The notes under the pieces were generated by a model. It worked only from the letters and a program-made list of their open reading frames with translations, was not told where the DNA came from and searched no databases. 64,000 bases of DNA, taken from CAMTWZ01 sp041749075 (GTDB lineage Bacteria; Bacteroidota; Rhodothermia; Balneolales; HLUCCA01). The stretch is taken from assembly GCA_041749075.1 (NCBI GenBank), contig JBGTBY010000030.1, positions 1 through 64,000 of the forward strand, given 5' to 3'. Shown piece by piece: positions 1 to 9,889 of this stretch; position 1 is the stretch's first letter; every line of letters begins with the position of its first letter. The translations under genes and the position numbers were made by a program.

Positions 1-87
1 CGTCCCTTTCTTGCTGATCAACTGCGCGTTGGCAACCATCGGAGCCAGCCCGGCGATCATCATCATCAAAACAATACGTTTTTTCAT
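1..87 (-). CDS. N-terminus of a secreted protein, possibly PorV/PorQ family (partial)
   Basis: The gene starts with ATG at 85-87 and runs off the left edge of the window, so only about 29 residues are visible. They form a typical signal peptide: two lysines, a hydrophobic stretch rich in Met, Ile and Leu, then an ANAQ cleavage region, followed by LISKKGT. It lies 15 bases downstream of the sorted surface protein and in the same direction. In Bacteroidota-like genomes, outer-membrane PorV/PorQ barrel proteins often follow such genes and begin with a similar GT-containing stretch. The family call is an inference from position and this short start. Secretion is directly supported. Confidence 0.5.
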   Translation of the reverse strand, partial: MKKRIVLMMMIAGLAPMVANAQLISKKGT

Positions 88-102
88 GTTTGGCTTCTCC
101 TG

Positions 103-3100
103 TTACTTGATCACCGCGAATTTGCCAATCTTCTCACCCACTCCCGGCGCCTCAACATGGTACACATACACGCCATAGGCCAATTCGAGATTGTCTTTGG
201 TCAGCATGTTCCACACATAGCGGTCTCGATCGATGGAGTTGTTGACGTTCACGGTCTGAATCAACTGCCCGGCTACGTTGAAAATCCGAATCGTGCATCG
301 TGCCGGGAGATTGATGAAATGAAGTTCGCGTTCTTGTTGCGGGCGAATCGTGGTCGGTCGTTTCTCAACCAAATGGGAGACGATGTAGGGATTCGGCACC
401 ACGTTGATCAAATCCAGATTGGATTTGGCCAAGGCGAGGTCTTCTGTAGCTGTGTTCACCCCTTCATTGATGGTGAACTCATAGACATCGGCGCTTGTAA
501 ATCGTGTGCCTTGAACAAGATGCAAGGTGTCGCCCGGTTGCGGACGGAAGAGGACATCGCCTCGATGTGGCTCCAATCCGATTTGCCAGGTCACTTCCCT
601 GTCTTTATTCCCATCCAACAGATAGATCTGATCGCTGAAAGTGGTTTTGGATTTCGTGTCGTAGATCGCGCTCAACATGGTGCTTGGCGCTCCGGACATT
701 TCATCCAAGATCGCATGGTTCAAGAAGGCGAATGGAACAACTTCCCCACTTTCGCGATCAATGACTTTGAAATTCACCGGTTGGGCTTCCAGATTTTGAC
801 GGATGGATCCGCGACGGATGGTGGCCGATTTCGATGTGTGGTAACTGGTACCCGGTCCGAACACGATCGCATATTCACGATCATTGCCGTTAACGGCAAT
901 GACGGATGCCTGAGCGTCCACATCCAATCCGGATTGCGAACTCCAGGATGTACCGATCAATTTCGGTGCGTTGGGATCGGCATTAGTCAAGATCACCCGC
1001 ACACCTTCCACGATCGGATTGTCATTATTTCCGTTGTATAAGGACGTACGATTATTCAGTAGCACCGTTCCGGTCGTCATGTTTGTCAACGTAAAATAAC
1101 CGGCTATCACCACTGGATTACCGCCTTCCGTGATGGTCGTATCGCTGAAGGTGATCCGATAGGTGTTGTTTGCTTTCAGGGCGCGAGGATCGATGATCGA
1201 CGCCACAACGGTACCTGTCGCGGGGCCGGCGGTATGGGTGACGACAGGATCTTGCGGACCCACATATCCAGCTGAGTTCGATGTTGGTGTCACTTGAATC
1301 ACGTTCACGCCTGCGGAAATGCTACCGTCTGGATTCACCGACAAGTTGATGGGGGATTCGGCAGGTGATATTCCTGCTTGCGCCGCTCCGCTGTTGTATG
1401 CCACCACCGCATAATAGTAGGTTCGGCCATTGATGACATCCGTATCGATATAATATCGTTGCAGACCGGTATCGGTGCCGAGGAAAAACTCGATTCCGAA
1501 GATGTCGATCGGATGGTTGCCTGTAATGCCGTTTTTCAAATCGAACTGAACAAGCGGCGACAAGAATTGTTCTGGTGTTCCGCGTCCGTCTGTGATCACT
1601 TTCGCATCGAGCAGCGCAGCGTCCGTCGCACGGAAAATCTTATATCCTTCGAAATTGAACGGATTCGCACCAATTCGAGCCAAATAACGGTCGAAAACGG
1701 ATTCGGCGATGTCTTCCCAATACAAGGTCACATATCCGTTGCCTGGCACCGCTTTCGTAGGTGGTGGAGGTGGTGCGATGGCAAATTGATAGTTCGCATC
1801 ATAGGCATTGAAAGCCTGCGCCAATTGTTGTTCGACCAAAGCCACAGATGCGTTGTTTGTTGAATTCGATGCTGCGATGGAAATCGCGATAGCGAATCGT
1901 TCGATGGCACCACGTTGCAATGGGAAGAATCCGGAAGTGATGAATTGATCCGAATCTTGCGATACATCCGGTGCGGGTGAGAATATGCCAGGCACAAAAT
2001 GTCGGCTCCAGATGTCCGTATCAGGACCATTCAGATTCAGTCCACCTGCCGGACGAAATGTCGCAGCCGTAATCCCGATCGCATCGGTCTCTCGAACATC
2101 GGTTTTATCGATGGCTGATTCACCGGGGAATGGAGAGAAGGCACCAGATGTCGGAAATCCGTCACTTTCACCGCGGTCGCCGGTCAATTCAACCCCATCC
2201 AAGCCCACATCATCTGCGGAAGCGCGCCAATCTAGATTGTTGTCAAAGAAATCATCCCGCGATTCATCGATCATCGGTGATTGTGTCTTGGCATTCAAGA
2301 AGTAGTCATCGAAATGAGAGGCGTCGAAGGTTCCGGTATACAAATTCCGAAGCATCACTTGGACATCTTCGATATCGGCACGGAACGCGGCGTCGGTCGA
2401 CATTTTTTCGCGAATCCATGAATTGGGTACCAGAAGTCCTCGTTGGATGGTATCTGTATGGGTGATGGACGTCGTGTTCACCGCCAAATCCGTGTAGAAT
2501 CCATCCCACAGATAATTGACAAAGCGCACCGGACGTGTTTCCAATATTCCGGCTCTATATCGACTTAGTGTGAGATGGTTCGGCTGGTTTTCATCAATCA
2601 ATCCGTCCAAATCATCATCCAACAAATTCAAATGCCGACCTAATAATGTGTCTTCGCGGGCACTGAACCCATTGGGTGGAAGTTTGAGGATGCGGCCTTG
2701 CGACATCACTTGGAGTGTGTCGGTAAGGCTGGTCGGATACGTGGTAATGATCCGATTTCCGTTCTCGTCGATCAAAACAATCCGGCTCCCAGGAGTGATG
2801 CTTCGTTGGTTGAAATCGGAAGCCAAGAACAAGGGCATCACATTATTTATCACCGTACCTCTGGAATCAAAGAATCCACCATTGGCTGTGATCAATGGAT
2901 TGATGAGATCGGCATTTCGAACATCGTATTGTGGGGTCCCTTGTATGTAGAAATCGGCATCCCCATCATTGTCGATGCCATCGATGGCGTTTCCAGGTGT
3001 TTCCAAGAATCGAACGCCGGCTACACCGATTTGTGTGCCATTGAATTCTGGGGGGGATGAGGTCGGGCGCGCATCCGAGAAGAATGCGGTGGCGCGTTGC

Positions 3101-3963
3101 TGGTCAAAAAACGGACGGTCGTCTTGAGGCGTACCTACCCAGTCGGCGATCCAAAGCATGAACGACGCTTTGTCGTAATTAAAGCTGGCATCATTCCGAA
3201 CCTCGTATATCGCGAAGTGGACATTGCTGATGAGGCGTTGAGTCCAGGCAAGAATCCGCGAATCCACGATCAACCCCAATCCACCGCGAGTCGGATCGGT
3301 ATTATCCGGACGATACTGGGTGTTCGGGTTGTTCAGGTAGCGTGTGTAGAGATCATCACCGGCGCGGTAGTAGAATTCTTGATCGGCGTTGAAGATGTCT
3401 TTGCCGAAAAAACCATTCCAACTGTCGGCCCAACCCGGATCACCGGCATCGGCCATCTTATCCGGCCAAAACGATGGCCAGGTGTTTCCTAGTGGAGAGC
3501 CGGGACCACGATCGCTTCGTGCGATTTCAGAAGAATTCTCGTTGAAGTAGCCGTTCACAGGGTTTAACGCCCAGCTCACACCGGTTTGAGGATTGGTTCT
3601 GAAGTTCGGTGCGATTACGATCGGGAACCGGGACGTGGTCGAGCCTACGGCTTGGTTGGTCACTTCCGCACCGATGAACGCCGCCACGAAATAGACATAT
3701 TGGCGGTTCGTGTTCTTAGGAAACTCATAGTAAAGCTCATCGCGGTTCGCACCGTTGGATACCCCTTGGTGACCGAAGTTGTGATACGTCGCCCGAACGT
3801 TGTTCGCATCCAAAATCGATTTGCGTCGATTCTCGAATCTGGATCTTTCTTCGCTGGGTTGATTGCTTCCCTGCGCCATAAGGATGGATTCCGGCAGGAA
3901 GCTCCATCCCAACAACACAAGTAATAAGAGGTTTGAAATCCGTTTCATCCGTTTGAGATACAT
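103..3963 (-). CDS. Large secreted surface protein with C-terminal sorting domain (type IX-like)
   Basis: A 1286-residue protein with an N-terminal signal peptide (residues 1 to about 31, ending near MAQ). The C-terminal 100 residues hold the motif NVVPNPY (1187-1193), then a beta-rich module ending in GKFAVIK. This resembles type IX secretion type A sorting domains, which route a protein to the cell surface. Residues near 330 and 450 hold acidic DNDGD and DDDLDG loops that could bind calcium. A fibronectin-III-like stretch lies near 770-870 (GYVTLYWED, then YYYAVVAYN). No catalytic motif was recognised. It follows the TonB receptor by 7 bases, so it is probably a co-transcribed surface partner of that receptor. 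An internal ATG five codons in is an alternative start. Confidence 0.8.
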   Translation of the reverse strand: MYLKRMKRISNLLLLVLLGWSFLPESILMAQGSNQPSEERSRFENRRKSILDANNVRATYHNFGHQGVSNGANRDELYYEFPKNTNRQYVYFVAAFIGAEVTNQAVGSTTSRFPIVIAPNFRTNPQTGVSWALNPVNGYFNENSSEIARSDRGPGSPLGNTWPSFWPDKMADAGDPGWADSWNGFFGKDIFNADQEFYYRAGDDLYTRYLNNPNTQYRPDNTDPTRGGLGLIVDSRILAWTQRLISNVHFAIYEVRNDASFNYDKASFMLWIADWVGTPQDDRPFFDQQRATAFFSDARPTSSPPEFNGTQIGVAGVRFLETPGNAIDGIDNDGDADFYIQGTPQYDVRNADLINPLITANGGFFDSRGTVINNVMPLFLASDFNQRSITPGSRIVLIDENGNRIITTYPTSLTDTLQVMSQGRILKLPPNGFSAREDTLLGRHLNLLDDDLDGLIDENQPNHLTLSRYRAGILETRPVRFVNYLWDGFYTDLAVNTTSITHTDTIQRGLLVPNSWIREKMSTDAAFRADIEDVQVMLRNLYTGTFDASHFDDYFLNAKTQSPMIDESRDDFFDNNLDWRASADDVGLDGVELTGDRGESDGFPTSGAFSPFPGESAIDKTDVRETDAIGITAATFRPAGGLNLNGPDTDIWSRHFVPGIFSPAPDVSQDSDQFITSGFFPLQRGAIERFAIAISIAASNSTNNASVALVEQQLAQAFNAYDANYQFAIAPPPPPTKAVPGNGYVTLYWEDIAESVFDRYLARIGANPFNFEGYKIFRATDAALLDAKVITDGRGTPEQFLSPLVQFDLKNGITGNHPIDIFGIEFFLGTDTGLQRYYIDTDVINGRTYYYAVVAYNSGAAQAGISPAESPINLSVNPDGSISAGVNVIQVTPTSNSAGYVGPQDPVVTHTAGPATGTVVASIIDPRALKANNTYRITFSDTTITEGGNPVVIAGYFTLTNMTTGTVLLNNRTSLYNGNNDNPIVEGVRVILTNADPNAPKLIGTSWSSQSGLDVDAQASVIAVNGNDREYAIVFGPGTSYHTSKSATIRRGSIRQNLEAQPVNFKVIDRESGEVVPFAFLNHAILDEMSGAPSTMLSAIYDTKSKTTFSDQIYLLDGNKDREVTWQIGLEPHRGDVLFRPQPGDTLHLVQGTRFTSADVYEFTINEGVNTATEDLALAKSNLDLINVVPNPYIVSHLVEKRPTTIRPQQERELHFINLPARCTIRIFNVAGQLIQTVNVNNSIDRDRYVWNMLTKDNLELAYGVYVYHVEAPGVGEKIGKFAVIK

Positions 3964-3970
3964 GGGTTAA

Positions 3971-6871
3971 TCAAAATCCGAAGGAGAATCCGAGCTGCAC
4001 ACGACGTGGTTCGCTGTATGCGGTCGGGTTTTCGTAAAACAAGTCTTCGACCATAGCCGGACGAGATACCGGCAAGGGTCCGCTCGGCACGCCCGAATCG
4101 GTGTATACAAAGTTCACATTCCGGGTATCCAACAAATTGTAGATGTTCAGGAAGGTGCGAAGCGTTGTGCCACCGATGTTGATGTTTTTATACAAGTTGA
4201 GGTCGAGGCTGAAAATGAATGGCATCCGCGAGCTGTTCGTGATGATGTCCCGCGAAGCAGACACTCCCGTGAGAGCTGGAATCGGGCTGCTCGGCGTATA
4301 TGGCAAGCCGGATGAGAATCGTTGGAGGATGTTGAAGCCCCAATCGTTGCCGCTATAAAACAGAGATGAGTTGAACACATGGCTGCGATCCCAGTTGGAT
4401 GGGGTCAAGAACTTGGATACGGCTGCACCCGTCGTATCGCCTCTGGATACATTCGCGAAAAATTCGGACGCCGGATCCGAGTTGGAATCTTCTGCAATGG
4501 AGAAGGTGTAATCGAATCCGATGTTGACCCGGTTCGACACACGCTGGTTCAACGCGACGGTCAACCCACGGATGTTCGCATAATCCCGATTCACCCAGGT
4601 TCCATAGCGCACGGTCGGGTTGGCTGTGTTATTGAAAGGACCAGACGATACATAATCGCGCTTGTCTTCATAGAATGCGGTCACATCCAATCCAACGCCT
4701 TCATAAATTTCCTGCTTCAGACCGATTTCATATTTGATGCTTCTCTCCGGATTTAGATTCGGGTTTCCGAACACACCTTGCACGCCAGATGTCTGTTGAA
4801 GCAACAATTGTTCTCCGTTGTACATCCGGTTGTAATCCGGAATCTGGAAGAAATAGCCATAGGAGAAGTGGATGACCCCTTTGGAGCTGATGGGATAAGC
4901 CACACCGAACCGTGGCGATAAGGCGAATTTCGCATCAGCTGATTTCCAAAAACTGGCCGGACGATCGGCGTATGGCAAGAAAAGGGCTGGATCTTCACTG
5001 TTTACAGGTACGCGTCCGTTCGAACGGAAGTAATCAAACCGGATGCCCGCGTTGATGATCAGATCTTCATATTCCATCTTATCTTGGATGTAGGCAGCGA
5101 TGAGGAGCGGTTTACGAGTCCACTTTTCATGGCCAGGTGTGTTCGCGATTGGAACACCCAATTCGAGTCGAGCAGCCAAGTCCGGATCCAAATCCGGAGG
5201 TAGAACAATATTCGGACCCACATTCAATGGCTGCAATCCGAAATTGCTGTACGTCATGATGTCGGCCTGCAATTCCAAACCAGCTTTCACGAAGTTCTGA
5301 TTGTTGACTTGGCTTGAGATTTCCACTTTTGCCACATAACTGCGGGTGGAACGTTCAAAAAAGCCATTATCGGTTCCGAAACGACCGAATTGCCCGGTCA
5401 CGCCACCTTGGTTCGCACCAAAACTACCCACTCGGTCATAATTCAAATACCGAGGATCATAAGGACTGTCGTAGAGTGAGAATTTCGATGCGTTGTAGCG
5501 GGTGGCCAAGTTCGTGGAAATGAAGGTGGTAGCCGATGGCGTATACGTCGATTTGAAGTTGAGATAATAATTGTCGCGCTTGCTGGTTCCACGTCCATTC
5601 GGTACCAACCGACGTCCATGATCATACCCTTGGCTGGTTTCGCGACCATAGTTACCGATCAGATTCAGGCGGATGGACTGCGTCATATTGTACTGAAGGT
5701 TCGCCTGACCGCTCCAACTATTGTACGGCGTCATCGCAACCAAACTGCTGTCACGGAATCCTAAATCACGATAGCGGATGAAGCTCTCCCCTCCGATGCT
5801 TACCGTCTCTGCCAATTGATACCAAGGCAAGTCGAAATCAATCACATCCCCATATTGGTTCACCGGATTGGATGCCGGAACTTCGTTGTATCCCCTCTCC
5901 CAGCGATAGGTTACTTGGTCTTCTTCCAACTCAGGTAGAATAGGTCCACGCGGCGAATAGGCGTTGTATCCATACAAATACCCATTGTTCTGAAACCGAC
6001 GTGCCGTAACAAACAAGGTCACCTTGTCTTTGATGATGGGACCCGACATATTTCCTTCGATGTTGAACATCTGCCAAGGATTGGCTTCCGTGAGGGTTGC
6101 CGGAGTACCATTGAACAAGCGTTGGTTGGATGTTCCATAATCACCACCCCAGACGTTGACAGACGATTGCCAGGTGTTGCTACCCGATCGGCTCACGATA
6201 TTCACAATACCGGACATCGCCTGACCAAATTCCGCATTGAAGGTTCCTGAAACGACTTGAAGCTCTTCGATCGCACCATTTTCCACACGAAGACCCGAGC
6301 TACGGTCATAATCATCCGTCACACGAACCCCATCCACGATATAGGCGACTTCAGATGCGCGACCACCACGGATGTGGATCGACCCGCCAGGTCCGACCGT
6401 CACACCCGCTTGTAGCGAAATGATATCTGATACTTCTTGCACCGGCAATTTCTCGATCTGATCACGGCTCACACGCGATTCCGAGCTCGTCAAATCTTTG
6501 ATGATGACTTCGCGCTCCGCTTGAACCACCACTTCTTGTCCTTGGAACGCTTCCAACGCCAGTTCAATATCCAGATCCGTGTTCAGATCGGTTCTCACCA
6601 ATACGTTTTCAACGATGCGAGTGGAATACCCCACATAGCGGAATTGGAGTGTGTAGGTACCCGGACGCACATTCAAAATCCGGTAGTTGCCATCGATATC
6701 GGCAGAAGCGCCTTGGGATGTTCCCTGAATCAAAACCGTCGCTCCGATTAGCGGCTCATTGGTGCCGGCTTCCAGGATGCGTCCTTGAATCCGGCCGGTT
6801 TGGGCCTGCGCACCCATCGCCCCGACAAGGAGAATCACAAGCACGATGCTGAGTCTAGTTGTTGTCATCAT
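3971..6871 (-). CDS. TonB-dependent receptor, SusC-like with carboxypeptidase-like N-terminal domain
   Basis: An outer-membrane beta-barrel receptor of about 966 residues. It has a signal peptide (1-23, cleaved before QTGRIQG), a carboxypeptidase regulatory-like domain (about 26-110, IQGRILEAGTNEPLIGATV), a TonB plug (about 115-235, with IHIRGGRASEVAYIVDGV and FNAEFGQAMSGIVNIVSR), and a long barrel ending in LGFSFGF with a terminal Phe. It imports a ligand, using TonB energy, into the periplasm; the substrate cannot be told. A GTG and two ATGs are stacked at the start. I chose the ATG at 6871, which overlaps the preceding stop by one base (TGATG) and suggests translational coupling to the parvulin gene. 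No SusD partner is next to it; the sorted surface protein occupies that place. Confidence 0.9.
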   Translation of the reverse strand: MMTTTRLSIVLVILLVGAMGAQAQTGRIQGRILEAGTNEPLIGATVLIQGTSQGASADIDGNYRILNVRPGTYTLQFRYVGYSTRIVENVLVRTDLNTDLDIELALEAFQGQEVVVQAEREVIIKDLTSSESRVSRDQIEKLPVQEVSDIISLQAGVTVGPGGSIHIRGGRASEVAYIVDGVRVTDDYDRSSGLRVENGAIEELQVVSGTFNAEFGQAMSGIVNIVSRSGSNTWQSSVNVWGGDYGTSNQRLFNGTPATLTEANPWQMFNIEGNMSGPIIKDKVTLFVTARRFQNNGYLYGYNAYSPRGPILPELEEDQVTYRWERGYNEVPASNPVNQYGDVIDFDLPWYQLAETVSIGGESFIRYRDLGFRDSSLVAMTPYNSWSGQANLQYNMTQSIRLNLIGNYGRETSQGYDHGRRLVPNGRGTSKRDNYYLNFKSTYTPSATTFISTNLATRYNASKFSLYDSPYDPRYLNYDRVGSFGANQGGVTGQFGRFGTDNGFFERSTRSYVAKVEISSQVNNQNFVKAGLELQADIMTYSNFGLQPLNVGPNIVLPPDLDPDLAARLELGVPIANTPGHEKWTRKPLLIAAYIQDKMEYEDLIINAGIRFDYFRSNGRVPVNSEDPALFLPYADRPASFWKSADAKFALSPRFGVAYPISSKGVIHFSYGYFFQIPDYNRMYNGEQLLLQQTSGVQGVFGNPNLNPERSIKYEIGLKQEIYEGVGLDVTAFYEDKRDYVSSGPFNNTANPTVRYGTWVNRDYANIRGLTVALNQRVSNRVNIGFDYTFSIAEDSNSDPASEFFANVSRGDTTGAAVSKFLTPSNWDRSHVFNSSLFYSGNDWGFNILQRFSSGLPYTPSSPIPALTGVSASRDIITNSSRMPFIFSLDLNLYKNINIGGTTLRTFLNIYNLLDTRNVNFVYTDSGVPSGPLPVSRPAMVEDLFYENPTAYSEPRRVQLGFSFGF

Positions 6872-8556
6872 CACAGTTCAAACGTTATGGAATTGAGTTT
6901 TTCTAAATCGATGGTGGCGTTGTATCGGGTGCGGCCTTCTGCGATAATGGCCGTCCGCAATTGTTCTTTGCGCACCTGTTCGAGGCGCTCTCTGATCACC
7001 GGAACCGCTTCACCAAATGTCATCTGTCTAGCTTCACGACGCCCAAGCACACGGAAAATGACGAAACGGTTGGTTTCCAACTGAAACGGTCCGCGAATCT
7101 GGCCAACCTTGGAATCATGCAATCGCGTTTGGATCGCTCCGAAATACGTGATGGGGATGAACCCAAGCTCGCCGTTTCGATCTTTGGATTCCAAACTGAG
7201 TCCGTGTCGACGCAACAGGTTTCTGAAATCGGCACCGGCACGCAATTGGGTTGCCAAATCGTCTGCCAATGTGGAGTCGGTCACCATCAGTTCCGCGAAA
7301 TTCATTTCCAATGGATGGATGTAGCTCATTTGATTGCGGTTCCATTCGGCACGAATCTCATCCTCATTCAAAACCACATCCTTGGCAATCTGCTGTTCAA
7401 ATCGCTCGAACAAATAACTATAGAATGTTTCGTCGATCGCGGCCTGAACATACTCTTTGTCCACATTCGGATGGAATTGGATCACGTCCAATGCATAATT
7501 CCGATACGCCATGGCTTGGACCTGCTCCTTGAAATCGGAATAGGTTTGAGCCGAGGCCCGACGCTCAGGCGTCGTGTACCACGCTTCCGCCATCCATTCA
7601 CCCACAGTGAATTCGAACGGACCGTCTTTGGCGATGATCTTCGCACGAAACGCATCATCATAAGGAAGAGCAATTTCCGTCAATTCCGGCGATTGAGTAT
7701 GGTAGACTGTTGGTGCTTTGCGGATGTCGTTCCATACCTGGCGCATCACCGATTCATCAAATGAAAAGCGATTAATATGATGATTCAAATCCGCCCGCGT
7801 GGCCAATTCCCGTTTCTGCTCCAAGGCAAGGGGCATCAAATCCGCTTTCTTCTCTGCGAATTGGATTTCCGTAAGCAAGGGCACCGTGATGCGATCGGTC
7901 AGTTTGATGATGGAATATCCGGTGGATGTGGCCACAGGCTTGGACATATCTCCGACATCCATAGCGTAGGCCGCGGCTTCGAAACCGAGATCCATCTCAT
8001 CGACTGTGAAATAACCCAGATCCCCACCCGTCGAAGCAAGATCATCTGATTTGAAGCGGGCTTTGGCCAGTGCCTCGAACGAAGCGCCTTTCTGTATCAA
8101 GGTGTGAAGCGAGTCTGCTTCGGCCCGAGTGCGGGCATGCAGATGCGAGGCGCGAAGGGAGGTATTGAAGCGAAGGAAGAGTTCGCGAAGGTCGGCGTCT
8201 CCTACCTGAACACGATCATGAATGAAGCGCCTCTGATATTCTTCCATCATAGCCTTGCGTTCGATCTGGGCTTTGGCATAGATGGCATCCGAATCGGTTG
8301 CCCAACCGCGTTCGCGTGCGATTTCAACAATAGTGTATCGCTCGATGCGGGAATTTACGACGGCCAGCCTCACCTCTTCAGTCAGATTCACAGCCTGACC
8401 TGTGCGCATGTAGAACCGTCGTAGCTGGTTCTCCATATGGCGGTCGGATATCGTGAATTGACCCACACTAGCCACGACCGATTCCGTTTCGGGCTTGTCG
8501 CAAGCGATGGCCAACGATACGATTGCAAAACTGATAAAGAGGAGTCGGTTCGACAT
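6871..8556 (-). CDS. Parvulin-type peptidyl-prolyl isomerase lipoprotein (SurA/PpiC-like)
   Basis: A 561-residue periplasmic folding factor. The signal peptide ends in a lipobox (LAIAC, Cys19), so it is probably lipid-anchored. A rotamase (PpiC) domain lies at about 133-222, with RASHLHARTRAEAD, GGDLGYFTVDEM and GYSIIKLTDR. A second, more diverged parvulin-like module lies at about 410-515, with FAELMVTDS and GELGFIPITYFGAIQTRL. SurA-like proteins chaperone and isomerise outer-membrane proteins. The gene is first in the operon that encodes the TonB receptor and sorted protein, which fits a role in their biogenesis. An inverted repeat and a promoter with an operator-like site lie immediately upstream. 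Confidence 0.85.
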   Translation of the reverse strand: MSNRLLFISFAIVSLAIACDKPETESVVASVGQFTISDRHMENQLRRFYMRTGQAVNLTEEVRLAVVNSRIERYTIVEIARERGWATDSDAIYAKAQIERKAMMEEYQRRFIHDRVQVGDADLRELFLRFNTSLRASHLHARTRAEADSLHTLIQKGASFEALAKARFKSDDLASTGGDLGYFTVDEMDLGFEAAAYAMDVGDMSKPVATSTGYSIIKLTDRITVPLLTEIQFAEKKADLMPLALEQKRELATRADLNHHINRFSFDESVMRQVWNDIRKAPTVYHTQSPELTEIALPYDDAFRAKIIAKDGPFEFTVGEWMAEAWYTTPERRASAQTYSDFKEQVQAMAYRNYALDVIQFHPNVDKEYVQAAIDETFYSYLFERFEQQIAKDVVLNEDEIRAEWNRNQMSYIHPLEMNFAELMVTDSTLADDLATQLRAGADFRNLLRRHGLSLESKDRNGELGFIPITYFGAIQTRLHDSKVGQIRGPFQLETNRFVIFRVLGRREARQMTFGEAVPVIRERLEQVRKEQLRTAIIAEGRTRYNATIDLEKLNSITFEL

Positions 8557-8561
8557 GCCGC

Positions 8562-8606
8562 TTTCAAGAGGTGATCCGAGCGAACGGAAATGATCAACTC
8601 TTGAAA
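8562..8606 (-). promoter_or_regulatory. 15-bp inverted repeat in front of the parvulin/TonB receptor operon
   Basis: The arms TTTCAAGAGGTGATC (8562-8576) and GATCAACTCTTGAAA (8592-8606) are inverted copies with one mismatch, separated by 15 bases. The element ends 5 bases before the ATG of the parvulin gene and overlaps the candidate -10 box. It could be a protein-binding operator or a 5' leader hairpin that hides the ribosome-binding region. The repeat is directly visible; the role is inference. Confidence 0.6.
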
Positions 8607-8669
8607 ATAGTGAAAGCGCTTACATTGTCAAACACTTTTTCAGAGATTTCCTCGAAAAAAGCGGTTACA
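8604..8669 (-). promoter_or_regulatory. Candidate promoter with LacI/CcpA-like operator sites
   Basis: Reading the minus strand, TTGACA (8626-8631) is followed by 16 bases and TATTTT (8604-8609), a plausible sigma70-type -35/-10 pair. The spacer holds TGTAAGCGCTTTCA (8611-8624), which fits the cre-type consensus WTGNAANCGNWWNCAW at 15 of 16 positions including flanks. LacI/GalR-family regulators bind such sites. A weaker copy, TGTAACCGCTTTTT, lies at 8656-8669. Placement inside the spacer would allow repression of the downstream operon. No regulator gene is in the window. Confidence 0.45.
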
Positions 8670-9884
8670 TCACGCGTTTACGCCGTATCTCTTCATGATG
8701 TAGTCGTCCAACATACGCTTGAAGTCACGACCGATATGATCCCCTTGTAGTGTAATTACATGGTGACCGTCGACATACACTGGCGCCTTCGGTTCCTCGA
8801 ATGTTCCGGGTAGCGAAATGCCGATGTTGGCATGCTTTGATTCGCCCGGACCGTTCACCACGCATCCCATCACAGCAACTTGGAGGTCTTCCACGCCAGG
8901 GTAGACCTGCTTCCAAACCGGCATGGTGTCTCGCAGGTAGGTTTGGATTTCATCGGCCAATTGTTGGAAGTAGGTGCTCTTGGTTCGGCCGCAACCCGGA
9001 CACGCCGTTACCTGTGGCATGAAATTCCGGATCCCCAACGATTGCAATATTTGTTGCGCCACTCGTACTTCTTCGGCACGATCGCCATTCGGCATGGGGG
9101 TAAGCGAAACGCGGATGGTGTCGCCAATCCCTTCATTCAACAAAACACCAAGCGCGGACGCACTCGCCACCACGCCTTTCATGCCCATGCCGGCTTCCGT
9201 CAACCCCAGATGCAACGGATATGGGATGAGCATGGACATGCGGCGATAGACCGTGATCAGATCTTGCACACCGGAAATCTTGCAACTCACAATGATTTTG
9301 TCTGACGCCAAGCCCACGTCTTCGGCCAGCTTGCTGGATCGAACCGCGCTTTCTAGCATGGTGTCGATCATGACTTCCTTGCTGGATTTCGGCTCAGGCA
9401 GTGCATTGTTGACATCCATCTTCTCGGCAAGCAGCTGCTGATCCAGCGATCCCCAGTTCACCCCGATCCGAACCGGCTTGTTGTGCTTTACCGCCTGTTC
9501 CACGATGGTGCAGAAGTTCTTGTCGCGCGTCTTGGTTCCGGTATTTCCCGGATTGATGCGGTATTTGCTCAATGCGGCGGCACAATCCGGAAATTCCGTG
9601 AGCAGCACATGTCCGTTGTAATGAAAATCGCCGATCACAGGCACTTCGACGTTCCGCTTGTCCAGTTTCTCCATGATATGGGGCACCGCGGCGGCGGCAT
9701 CCTTGTTGTTCACGGTGATGCGGACCAATTCCGACCCCGCATCATGCAATTGGATGATCTGTTCTACGGTTTCGTTGATGTCGGCTGTGTCGGTGTTCGT
9801 CATGGATTGAACCACGATCTGCGAACCTCCGCCAACCGTCACACCACCAACTTTCACACTAAGGCTTTCACGACGGGATAACAT
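8670..9884 (-). CDS. ispG: 4-hydroxy-3-methylbut-2-enyl diphosphate synthase
   Basis: IspG (GcpE) converts 2-C-methyl-D-erythritol 2,4-cyclodiphosphate to HMBPP, the penultimate step of the MEP isoprenoid pathway, using a [4Fe-4S] cluster. The 404-residue sequence has the TIM-barrel start (GGGSQIVVQSMTNTDTADI) and the C-terminal cluster ligands: CPGCGRTKST supplies two cysteines and GCVVNGPGESK the third Cys and the Glu. The length suits the compact bacterial form, without the large insert of plant and some other versions. It starts with ATG at 9882-9884. The rhomboid gene upstream ends 5 bases away, so the two are probably co-transcribed. The product feeds the isoprenoid pool used by uppS elsewhere in the window. 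Confidence 0.97.
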   Translation of the reverse strand: MLSRRESLSVKVGGVTVGGGSQIVVQSMTNTDTADINETVEQIIQLHDAGSELVRITVNNKDAAAAVPHIMEKLDKRNVEVPVIGDFHYNGHVLLTEFPDCAAALSKYRINPGNTGTKTRDKNFCTIVEQAVKHNKPVRIGVNWGSLDQQLLAEKMDVNNALPEPKSSKEVMIDTMLESAVRSSKLAEDVGLASDKIIVSCKISGVQDLITVYRRMSMLIPYPLHLGLTEAGMGMKGVVASASALGVLLNEGIGDTIRVSLTPMPNGDRAEEVRVAQQILQSLGIRNFMPQVTACPGCGRTKSTYFQQLADEIQTYLRDTMPVWKQVYPGVEDLQVAVMGCVVNGPGESKHANIGISLPGTFEEPKAPVYVDGHHVITLQGDHIGRDFKRMLDDYIMKRYGVNA

Positions 9885-9889
9885 GTTCT

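Noticed and set aside
157..1041. Long open frame on the plus strand within the sorted surface protein gene
   Set aside because: Antisense shadow of a well-supported minus-strand gene; the translated sequence has no recognisable domain or signal.
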